Below, one piece after another: positions 1 through 5,843 of a stretch of 25,902 bases of DNA. Source of the DNA: Porticoccus sp033791605 (lineage in GTDB: Bacteria > Pseudomonadota > Gammaproteobacteria > Pseudomonadales > Porticoccaceae); assembly GCA_033791605.1 (NCBI GenBank), contig JASJGJ010000036.1, forward strand, positions 1-25,902. Reading direction: 5' to 3'. Numbering within the stretch: the first letter of the stretch is position 1; the number at the start of each line of letters is the position of its first letter. The position numbers and the translations under genes are program-made. The notes beneath the pieces were generated by a model. It did not search any database. It was not told the DNA's origin and saw nothing but the letters and a program-made list of their open reading frames with translations.

Positions 1-681
1 GTAGAACGTAACCCTGTTGAAAAAGATATTATTCCTGCTACTTGGTGGGAAGGTGGTGCTATGTTCAGCGGTGAAATTGCCGAAGGTTTCAGCTATGACG
101 CCGGTGTTCACTCAGGGCTATTCATTGACCCGAATAACGGAAAATCAAAAATTCGCGATGGCCGCCAAAAAGTCAGTGAAGCTGAAGGTGATGACCTCGC
201 ATACACTGCACGTATTAAGTACACAGGGATGCCAGGTCTAGAATTAGCCGCGACCCTTCAACACCAAACAGATGTTTGGCAGGGTGAATCATTTGCCGGT
301 GAAGATAGTGCCGATGCTAATTTAGTTGAATTACATGTTGTTTATAATAGCGGCCCTTTTGGGGTCCGGGCTCTCTACGCACATTGGGATATCGATGATG
401 TCATCGAAAATGTGGCATTAGGTGCCGATGAACAGGAAGGCTTTTATCTCGAACCGTCATATCGCATTAACGAAAAGCTAGGTTTTTTTGCCCGCTTCAG
501 TGAATGGGATAACCAGGCTGGCGAAAGCAGTATGGATAGCGAAAAACAACAGTATGATATCGGCTTCAACTACTGGCTCCACGAAAACGTCGTCTTAAAA
601 GCCGACTACCGACATGACAACAACGAAGGTAGTTCCGATGAATTCCGTGGATTTAACCTAGGCGTAGGCTGGAGCTTCTAA
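1..681 (+). CDS. Outer-membrane porin, C-terminal part (5' truncated by window)
   Basis: The reading frame is open from base 1 and stops with TAA at 679-681, so only the last 226 residues of a longer protein are present. The translation alternates short polar and aromatic/hydrophobic stretches, as in transmembrane beta strands, and ends in G-V-G-W-S-F. A C-terminal Phe is the usual outer-membrane assembly signal. The style, with acidic loops and repeated Y/F-rich strands, resembles porins of the phosphate-selective O/P group, but substrate selectivity cannot be read from the sequence. An internal ATG at 61 is not the true start, because coding character continues upstream to base 1. A secreted flavoprotein and a PepSY membrane protein follow on the same strand and may form one functional unit with it. 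I am confident of a beta-barrel protein and less sure of the porin subfamily. Confidence 0.75.
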   Translation, partial: VERNPVEKDIIPATWWEGGAMFSGEIAEGFSYDAGVHSGLFIDPNNGKSKIRDGRQKVSEAEGDDLAYTARIKYTGMPGLELAATLQHQTDVWQGESFAGEDSADANLVELHVVYNSGPFGVRALYAHWDIDDVIENVALGADEQEGFYLEPSYRINEKLGFFARFSEWDNQAGESSMDSEKQQYDIGFNYWLHENVVLKADYRHDNNEGSSDEFRGFNLGVGWSF

Positions 682-733
682 TTTTCAACATAGAGCCAAC
701 CCAAGAAATAAAACAATTTATTTCGAACACCTC

Positions 734-767
734 AAAAAGGAGGGCCCTTCATATGGTTCTCCTTTTT
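734..767 (+). promoter_or_regulatory. Hairpin enclosing the ribosome binding site and start codon of the FMN-binding gene
   Basis: AAAAAGGAG (734-742) pairs perfectly with CTCCTTTTT (759-767). The stem continues through two G-U and two G-C pairs to 746/755, giving about 13 continuous pairs and an 8-nt loop. The Shine-Dalgarno AAGGAGG (737-743) lies in the 5' arm, and the ATG (753-755) lies at the loop and 3' edge. An A-run before and a T-run after the GC core also give it the shape of an intrinsic terminator for the porin gene. It could therefore limit read-through and translation of the downstream gene. The pairing is read directly; the regulatory effect is inferred. Confidence 0.5.
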
Positions 768-1301
768 ATGCTGCTCATTCTAATATTTATGGGTTCAACT
801 TCGGCGTACAGCAAAGGTGTGTACCAAACTGGGCCGGACTTTATCGCTTCATATTTTCAGTCTTCACCACAACCAACATCACTATGGCTAACACCAGAGT
901 TGAAAGATGCCGCCAGTCAGATTCTTGGTCACAGGGTACGAGGAATACGAGTCAGGTACTGGAAAGAGGAAGACAAAACGGCCTGGATTATGGAAGAAAT
1001 TGGCAAAGAATTGCCCATTACTATTGGCGTGCTCGTCAAAGGAAGTCGAGCAAACGCCCATATAGAACAAGTGAAAATTCTCGCCTTTAGAGAAAGTCGC
1101 GGCTGGGAAGTACGCTATTCAGCATTTACGGATCAATATCAGAATGCCAAAATAACGTCTGACCATAACCTAGACCAACATATTGATGGTATTACTGGCG
1201 CTACATTATCAGTACGCGCTGTGACCAAAGTTGCCAAGCTTGCCCTTTTCTATCACCAGCAAGCTATCTTATTAGATTCAAATCAGGTAAAAACCCGATA
1301 G
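753..1301 (+). CDS. Secreted FMN-binding domain protein (covalent flavin carrier)
   Basis: This 182-residue protein begins with a hydrophobic stretch (about residues 2-18) typical of an export signal. Near the C-terminus it carries D-G-I-T-G-A-T (145-151). This matches the D-x-x-[ST]-G-A-[ST] flavinylation motif of FMN_bind domains such as those in RnfG and NqrC, where the flavin transferase ApbE attaches FMN to the last Thr, here T151. The likely role is electron transfer on the outer side of the inner membrane. A strong AAGGAGG sits 9 nt before the ATG and fixes the start, although both lie inside a hairpin. An ATG at 768 lacks a ribosome binding site. The next gene is a PepSY-type membrane protein, a known partner type for such flavoproteins. 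No apbE is present in the window. The domain call is firm; the donor, acceptor and physiological role are unknown. Confidence 0.8.
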   Translation: MVLLFMLLILIFMGSTSAYSKGVYQTGPDFIASYFQSSPQPTSLWLTPELKDAASQILGHRVRGIRVRYWKEEDKTAWIMEEIGKELPITIGVLVKGSRANAHIEQVKILAFRESRGWEVRYSAFTDQYQNAKITSDHNLDQHIDGITGATLSVRAVTKVAKLALFYHQQAILLDSNQVKTR

Positions 1302-1337
1302 AACAACGCCAAAAAGACAGACAAGAGAACACACTCG

Positions 1338-2096
1338 TTGCCCCTAAATCTCCGTAAAACCATTATTATCAATTTGCGCTGGCACCGGCGTATTGGGTTA
1401 TCCATCGTCATTATGGTGATCTTTCTCGCCATTACCGGTCTACTGTTGAACCACTCCCCCAATATCGGGCTCAGTAAACAAACACTGCGAACTCAGTGGC
1501 TACTGGACTGGTACGGTTTTGAAACAACACCTCTTACGGGATTCAAACTGGAGAACCAATGGCTCAGCCACCCGGGTGGCAATGACCTGTTTCTGAATAC
1601 CGAACCTGTAGCGAGTTGCCGAGCTCCGCTATGGGGGGCATCACAAACCCAATCTTTGCTATTAGCACTTTGTCAGGACGAACTGGTGATATTGACGTCA
1701 CAGGGAGAATTAATAGAAAAACTAAGCTTACTCAAGGGCTTACCAAAAAACACCACTGCCCTTCAGGTGGCAGATAAAGAGATATTCATCCTATCCAGCG
1801 GACAAACACTGTCACTTAACATTGATACCCTGGAAACCCAAGAGAGCAATACCCCTGTGACGGAATGGAGCAGCGCTTCCCCCCTGCCCACAGAGGTAAT
1901 CGAACAACTTTATCAACGAGCAGAGCTGCCCGGCATCTCAATGGAGACTCTGATTCTGGATTTACACAGTGGACGCTTCTTTGGCACGGCCGGTGTTTTA
2001 TTGATAGATTTGGTTGGACTGTTAATCTGCCTATTGGCACTCACAGGACTCTGGGCCTGGTACAGCCACCATAGACTAAGAAAGATCGGGGGTTAA
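1338..2096 (+). CDS. PepSY-associated transmembrane protein
   Basis: A 252-residue inner-membrane protein. It has an N-terminal R-W-H-R-R-I-G motif leading into a membrane helix (about 19-38), then L-L-L-N-H, a periplasmic region of about 170 residues, the signature D-L-H-S-G-R-F-F-G near residue 210, and a C-terminal helix (about 218-242). This layout and these motifs are characteristic of PepSY_TM-type proteins, which often accompany FMN-binding domains and are thought to pass electrons between membrane and periplasmic carriers. The start is a TTG at 1338 preceded by a modest AAGAGA. No ATG precedes the conserved N-terminal motif, so TTG is the best choice. It follows the FMN-binding gene by 36 nt and is probably co-transcribed with it. 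The conserved histidines at both membrane edges could be heme or metal ligands, which is inference. Confidence 0.78.
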   Translation: MPLNLRKTIIINLRWHRRIGLSIVIMVIFLAITGLLLNHSPNIGLSKQTLRTQWLLDWYGFETTPLTGFKLENQWLSHPGGNDLFLNTEPVASCRAPLWGASQTQSLLLALCQDELVILTSQGELIEKLSLLKGLPKNTTALQVADKEIFILSSGQTLSLNIDTLETQESNTPVTEWSSASPLPTEVIEQLYQRAELPGISMETLILDLHSGRFFGTAGVLLIDLVGLLICLLALTGLWAWYSHHRLRKIGG

Positions 2097-2110
2097 AACC
2101 CGAGAAACAC

Positions 2111-2139
2111 TATAGGTTGGCAACCATTGCCAACCTATA
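2111..2139. repeat. Perfect 13-bp inverted repeat (hairpin)
   Basis: TATAGGTTGGCAA (2111-2123) and TTGCCAACCTATA (2127-2139) are exact reverse complements around a CCA loop. Neither side carries a T-tract, so it is not a classical terminator. It lies just after the PepSY gene and ahead of a proper terminator at 2169. It may be a 3' stabilising or processing stem, or a protein-binding palindrome. Confidence 0.6.
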
Positions 2140-2168
2140 AAAATCCTTATAGTATTCTCCCTTTAATG

Positions 2169-2191
2169 GGCAGCAAGTAGCTGCCTTTTTT
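2169..2191 (+). terminator. Rho-independent terminator after the flavin module
   Basis: GGCAGC (2169-2174), loop AAGTA, GCTGCC (2180-2185), then six T (2186-2191), with a further T-run at 2194-2198. This is a textbook intrinsic terminator separating the PepSY gene from argD. Confidence 0.85.
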
Positions 2192-2279
2192 CGTTTTTGA
2201 GGTTTTATTGGGGTGTATAAGTCTCGTCGTACTTAGGTTCACCTTAGCTAAAACACCTCATCGCAGTAGGACAACAGGC

Positions 2280-3452
2280 ATGACCAGTGACGCATTAATG
2301 AACAATTATGGCACCCGTAAAATTACGCTCAGCAAAGGAGAAGGCTCCTGGGTTTGGGATGATCAAGGAAATCGTTACTTGGATGCTATATCTGGCATTG
2401 CCGTCTGTGGACTGGGCCACGCACACCCCGCTGTAACAAAAGCCATTACAGAGCAAGCGGCCACCCTTACCCACTGTTCCAATCTCTATAACATTAAGGC
2501 GCAAGAGGATCTGGCAGAGCGGTTGATAGATATCTCAGGGATGAGCAAAGTATTCTTCAGTAACTCTGGTGCTGAAGCAAATGAAGCCGCCATCAAATTG
2601 GCCCGGCTATTCGGTCACAGTAAGAATATTGCTGAGCCCGTCATTATTGTGATGGAAAAAGCCTTTCACGGCCGCACCCTTGCCACACTGTCCGCCACGG
2701 GAAACCGCAAAGTGCAAGCCGGCTTTGAACCCTTAGTCAGAGGATTTGTTCGGGCACCTTTTAATGATCTTGATGCCGTTAAGACCATTGCGGAAAACAA
2801 CAAAAATGTTGTCGCTATTTTACTCGAGCCTATTCAGGGTGAAGGCGGCATCAGAATCTCCGACAAAGATTATTTACCGGGCCTTCGTCAAATTTGTGAT
2901 GAAAAAAACTGGCTATTAATGCTGGATGAAATTCAAACTAGCAATGGCCGTACTGGTCGTTATTTTAACTACCAGCATTACCCCCTCATGCCCGATGTAG
3001 TCACCATAGCTAAAGGTTTGGGCAACGGCGTCCCCATTGGCGCTTGTCTTGCCGGAGACAAAGCCGCAGACCTAATGCAACCTGGAAGCCATGGTTCGAC
3101 CTTTGGCGGCAATCCCCTCGCCTGTGCTGCCGGTCTAGCCACAGTGGAAACCATCATCAATGAGGGCCTCTGTGAAAAAGCACAGGCCACCGGCCATTAC
3201 CTACAACAACAATTCGCCAGTAAACTGGCAGATTGTCCTAATGTGGTGGACATTAGAGGCCAAGGGTTAATGCTTGCAATTGAACTGGACGCCCCCTGTA
3301 CAGAATTGGTCGATAGTGCAGCCAAACAGGGGTTATTGATTAACGTCACCGCAGAATCGGTCATCCGGTTGCTGCCGCCCCTTAACCTAACCAATGAAGA
3401 CGCTGATCAGCTGGTCGATATTCTCAGTGGTGTGATCAGACAAGGGTTATAA
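2280..3452 (+). CDS. argD: Acetylornithine aminotransferase (class III, PLP)
   Basis: This enzyme transfers the amino group from glutamate to N-acetylglutamate semialdehyde to give N-acetylornithine, in cytoplasmic arginine biosynthesis. Family members may also act on succinyl-diaminopimelate in lysine synthesis. The 390-residue product has the class III aminotransferase layout: S-N-S-G-A-E at 94-99 for phosphate binding, L-D-E-I-Q with D216, and the Schiff-base lysine K245 in T-I-A-K-G-L-G-N-G. I chose the ATG at 2280 because AGGA (2268-2271) precedes it by 8 nt and the length fits the family. A longer frame from 2208 would add 24 unrelated residues. argF starts 19 nt downstream, which supports argD over the catabolic paralogue astC. 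Confidence 0.92.
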   Translation: MTSDALMNNYGTRKITLSKGEGSWVWDDQGNRYLDAISGIAVCGLGHAHPAVTKAITEQAATLTHCSNLYNIKAQEDLAERLIDISGMSKVFFSNSGAEANEAAIKLARLFGHSKNIAEPVIIVMEKAFHGRTLATLSATGNRKVQAGFEPLVRGFVRAPFNDLDAVKTIAENNKNVVAILLEPIQGEGGIRISDKDYLPGLRQICDEKNWLLMLDEIQTSNGRTGRYFNYQHYPLMPDVVTIAKGLGNGVPIGACLAGDKAADLMQPGSHGSTFGGNPLACAAGLATVETIINEGLCEKAQATGHYLQQQFASKLADCPNVVDIRGQGLMLAIELDAPCTELVDSAAKQGLLINVTAESVIRLLPPLNLTNEDADQLVDILSGVIRQGL

Positions 3453-3471
3453 ACCCTCCGGATAAAACAAT

Positions 3472-4386
3472 ATGGCACTAAGACATTTTCTAACACTACA
3501 AGATCTATCAAAAGATGAGCTTCAACAACTGCTACAGCGTGCCATTGAGCTTAAGGCTGCCCGTCGTAATGGTACCGCTGAACGTCCATTTGCTGGCAAA
3601 GTAATGGCGATGATTTTTGAAAAGTCCTCCACTCGCACCCGAGTCTCTTTTGAATCGGGTATGGCTCAATTGGGTGGCAGCGCACTGTTTCTCTCGCCCA
3701 ATGACACCCAACTTGGCCGCGGTGAATCTATCGAAGACTCAGCACGTGTTATCTCGAGAATGGTGGATATCGTCATGATCCGAACTTTCGGTCACGACAA
3801 AATTCAGACATTTGCAGAATACTCCTCTGTACCCGTAATCAACGCCCTTACCGATGGCTATCATCCCTGCCAGTTATTGGCTGATATGCAAACCTACATT
3901 GAGCATCGGGGTAGCATCCAAGGCAAACGCGTCGTTTGGGTTGGCGATGGTAATAATATGTGTCAGTCCTACATGAACGCAGCAGACATGCTAGATTTCC
4001 AGCTGGTAATTGCCTGCCCAGAAGGTTTTGAACCCTGCTCTGAATTGCTGGGAAAATTCAGCGATCGCGTCTCGATTGTTCGCGATCCTGTAGCGGCAAT
4101 TTCAGGGGCCGACTTAGTGGTAACCGACACATGGGCCTCTATGGGCCAAGAAGAAGAAAAACAACAACGGGAGGAAGCCTTTACTGGCTTCCAAGTCAAT
4201 GAAGAGGTGATGTCTCTAGCCGCCAAAGGTGCTCTATTTATGCATTGCCTTCCCGCATACCGTGGCATGGAAATAAGCGAAACTATTTTGGAATCAAAAT
4301 GGTCCGTAGTTTGGGACGAAGCCGAGAACCGACTTCATGCACAGAAAGCATTAATAGAGTTTTTACTCAATGAAACTACAGGCTGA
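3472..4386 (+). CDS. argF: Ornithine carbamoyltransferase
   Basis: Catalyses ornithine + carbamoyl phosphate to citrulline + phosphate in the cytoplasm, the sixth step of arginine synthesis. The 304-residue length is typical. Visible signatures are S-T-R-T-R (53-57, carbamoyl phosphate binding), H-P-C-Q (131-134), D-x-x-x-S-M-G (219-225, ornithine binding) and H-C-L-P-A-Y-R-G (258-265) with the catalytic Cys at 259. It sits 19 nt after argD and forms a two-gene arginine unit closed by the hairpin at 4399. The Shine-Dalgarno is weak, so translation may be coupled to argD. Anabolic (argF) and catabolic (arcB) enzymes share these motifs; the argD neighbour favours argF. Confidence 0.95.
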   Translation: MALRHFLTLQDLSKDELQQLLQRAIELKAARRNGTAERPFAGKVMAMIFEKSSTRTRVSFESGMAQLGGSALFLSPNDTQLGRGESIEDSARVISRMVDIVMIRTFGHDKIQTFAEYSSVPVINALTDGYHPCQLLADMQTYIEHRGSIQGKRVVWVGDGNNMCQSYMNAADMLDFQLVIACPEGFEPCSELLGKFSDRVSIVRDPVAAISGADLVVTDTWASMGQEEEKQQREEAFTGFQVNEEVMSLAAKGALFMHCLPAYRGMEISETILESKWSVVWDEAENRLHAQKALIEFLLNETTG

Positions 4387-4398
4387 AAATCATTTAAA

Positions 4399-4448
4399 TA
4401 CAACCCCTATTTAAGGCACTCTAGGGGTTGTAACCTTTGATTTTGTTT
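4399..4448 (+). terminator. Probable terminator after argF
   Basis: TACAACCCCTA (4399-4409) pairs with TAGGGGTTGTA (4422-4432), an 11-bp perfect stem with a 12-nt loop. A broken T-rich stretch follows around 4436-4448. It lies 12 nt after the argF stop. Confidence 0.65.
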
Positions 4449-4614
4449 TACCCTAGAACAAACCATTACTACAGATAATTATATTTTTCCCCCGCCTCAT
4501 TCTTATCACTTCTTTAATCGTCTTTTCTTAAAATTGCATGTTAATCCACTTATTCCAGATCCTTTTTCTCCACGCCAACACCTACCCTTTGACGTTGATC
4601 TAACTTCATAAAAC
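4433..4614. other. AT-rich non-coding spacer
   Basis: Between the argF terminator and the first NtrC-like site I see no reading frame with coding character, no RNA gene and no repeat. The stretch is AT-rich and may belong to the enhancer region of the next operon. Confidence 0.5.
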
Positions 4615-4631
4615 TGCTCTTTTATGAAGCA
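4615..4631. promoter_or_regulatory. NtrC-like enhancer site, distal
   Basis: TGC (4615-4617), 11 bases, GCA (4629-4631). This has the TGC-N11-GCA spacing of the NtrC dyad consensus (TGCACC-N5-GGTGCA), but the inner bases match poorly. Its centre (4623) is about 141 bp upstream of the start predicted from the sigma-54 promoter and 31 bp, about three helical turns, from the next site. Confidence 0.4.
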
Positions 4632-4645
4632 AGCACTGACTTAAT

Positions 4646-4662
4646 TGCACCGAGATAAAGCA
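4646..4662. promoter_or_regulatory. NtrC-like enhancer site, proximal
   Basis: TGCACC-GAGAT-AAAGCA. The left half matches the NtrC half-site exactly, the right half keeps the outer GCA, and the TGC-N11-GCA spacing is retained. The centre (4654) lies about 110 bp upstream of the predicted start, in the range known for NtrC enhancers such as those of glnA. Confidence 0.5.
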
Positions 4663-4694
4663 TAAATTTAGAAATAAAGCTCACAAAACACTAA

Positions 4695-4707
4695 TAACAC
4701 ATTGATT
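4695..4707 (-). promoter_or_regulatory. IHF-like bending site
   Basis: On the minus strand the sequence reads AATCAA-TGTG-TTA, an exact match to the IHF consensus WATCAA-N4-TTR. It sits between the NtrC-like sites and the sigma-54 promoter, where a bend would bring the activator to the polymerase. The consensus is short and degenerate, so the position matters more than the match alone. Confidence 0.5.
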
Positions 4708-4737
4708 TTATTACAACTAATCACATATCCATATTTA

Positions 4738-4753
4738 TGGCACACCGATTGCT
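4738..4753 (+). promoter_or_regulatory. Sigma-54 (-24/-12) promoter of the nitrogen module
   Basis: TGGCAC-ACCGA-TTGCT matches the RpoN consensus TGGCAC-N5-TTGCW. GG (4739-4740) and GC (4751-4752) are separated by the obligatory 10 bases. Transcription is predicted to start near 4764, leaving a leader of about 200 nt before the channel gene. NtrC-like and IHF-like sites lie upstream at suitable distances, pointing to activation under nitrogen limitation. Confidence 0.7.
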
Positions 4754-4763
4754 GTGATTAAGG

Positions 4764-4963
4764 TATGTAAGCAGGACAACACTTCTCCTGAACAACCTAA
4801 AATAATTCGGACAATGGCGTCCACGCTACCCACTCATACGGGTTTGTGGTCACCCACATTTTATATTCCGTATAGCGGGTAAAACTCTCGACAAAAGGCT
4901 TGATTGCCTCTACTCAGAGGTCAAATTTATCGGCAATGTTTATCAAAAAATGAGGAAAGAAAA
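4764..4963 (+). promoter_or_regulatory. Long structured 5' leader of the channel gene
   Basis: The predicted transcript has about 200 nt before the ATG. Visible stems: GGAC/GTCC (4809-4822) with hexaloop AATGGC; ACCC/GGGT (4828-4843); TGTGG/CCACA (4845-4858) followed by TTTTAT (4859-4864); CCTCT/AGAGG (4907-4920). ATTGCC (4903-4908) can also pair with GGCAAT (4932-4937). CCAC (4830-4833) could compete with CCAC (4854-4857) for GTGG (4846-4849), giving alternative folds. The A1/G4 hexaloop resembles targets of ANTAR antiterminators such as NasR and NasT, but I find only one convincing hexaloop. Regulation by this RNA is inference. Confidence 0.3.
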
Positions 4964-5788
4964 ATGTCTTATTTAGTTCCATCCGAATTTGTAACCAAAA
5001 TGGTGGATGCAGGGGAATCCAAAGTCCACATGTCAACCCGGGACACCTTGATTAGAGCGTACATGGCAGGTGCCATTTTGGCATTGGCTGCTGTCTTTGC
5101 CGTCACCGTCGCCGTTCAAACCGGTGTCTTTTTGATTGGCGCCCTTCTCTTTCCTGTCGGATTCTGCATGCTTTACTTGATGGGTTTCGACCTATTAACG
5201 GGGGTATTTGTACTAACACCCCTAGCACTATTAGACAAACGACCCGGGGTGACAGTAAAGGGTATTCTGAGAAACTGGGGCTTGGTTTTTACGGGTAATT
5301 TCGGTGGCGCATTAACAGTCGCCATTATGATGGCCTTTGTTTTCACTTACGGTTTTAGTATTGAACCAGGAGCGGTTGGACAGAAAATTGCAACTATCGG
5401 CGAGTCACGTACTTTGGGTTATGCTGAATATGGTCTAGCGGGATGGTTCACTATTTTTGTACGCGGTATGTTGTGTAACTGGATGGTTTCCATGGGTGTT
5501 GTTGGTGCCATGATCTCCACCTCAGTTAGCGGTAAAGTAATCGCAATGTGGATGCCAATCCTAGTTTTCTTCTTCATGGGATTCGAACACTCAGTGGTCA
5601 ATATGTTTCTATTCCCTTCTGCCATGATTATGGGCGGCGATTTTTCAGTCGCAGATTACTTTATCTGGAATGAGATCCCCACGGCGTTAGGTAACTTGGT
5701 CGGCGGCTTGGCATTTACTGGTTTGACGCTCTACACCACTCATATCAGAACTGTTAAAAAACCTAGCGCAGCAGGTACTCTCGCTTAA
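4964..5788 (+). CDS. Formate/nitrite transporter (FNT) family channel
   Basis: An inner-membrane channel protein of the FocA/NirC family, which moves small monovalent anions such as formate or nitrite. The 274-residue length fits. At least six hydrophobic helices are visible, and the F-E-H-S-V-V-N-M-F motif at 207-215 contains the central pore histidine H209 conserved in the family. The start at 4964 has GAGGA (4952-4956) 7 nt upstream. An upstream TTG in frame at 4904 adds residues unlike the family and has no ribosome binding site. It stands first in a set with a phosphatase/kinase and a cyanase behind a sigma-54 promoter, so nitrite or cyanate is a more likely cargo than formate. Substrate is inferred from context only. 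Confidence 0.88.
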   Translation: MSYLVPSEFVTKMVDAGESKVHMSTRDTLIRAYMAGAILALAAVFAVTVAVQTGVFLIGALLFPVGFCMLYLMGFDLLTGVFVLTPLALLDKRPGVTVKGILRNWGLVFTGNFGGALTVAIMMAFVFTYGFSIEPGAVGQKIATIGESRTLGYAEYGLAGWFTIFVRGMLCNWMVSMGVVGAMISTSVSGKVIAMWMPILVFFFMGFEHSVVNMFLFPSAMIMGGDFSVADYFIWNEIPTALGNLVGGLAFTGLTLYTTHIRTVKKPSAAGTLA

Positions 5789-5802
5789 TCGTTAATGAAC
5801 AA

Positions 5803-5831
5803 GACCCCGGCCCGACGATTTGGTCGGGGTC
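5803..5831 (+). promoter_or_regulatory. Strong GC-rich hairpin between channel and kinase genes
   Basis: GACCCCGGCC (5803-5812) pairs with GGTCGGGGTC (5822-5831), ten pairs including one G-U, with a 9-nt loop. No T-tract follows. The 3' arm contains the only G-rich stretch upstream of the kinase ATG at 5844. It could end part of the transcripts, protect the upstream message or restrict kinase translation. Confidence 0.5.
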
Positions 5832-5843
5832 TATGGCAACCCT

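Noticed and set aside
2208..2279. N-terminal extension of argD
   Set aside because: The added 24 residues do not fit ArgD, and AGGA is placed correctly for the ATG at 2280.
4702..4716. FNR-like box (TTGAT followed by TTACAA)
   Set aside because: The right half departs from ATCAA and the spacing is poor; the same bases fit the IHF consensus better.
4904..4963. Longer start for the FNT channel gene
   Set aside because: TTG without a ribosome binding site; the extra residues are unlike the family, while ATG 4964 has GAGGA at 7 nt.
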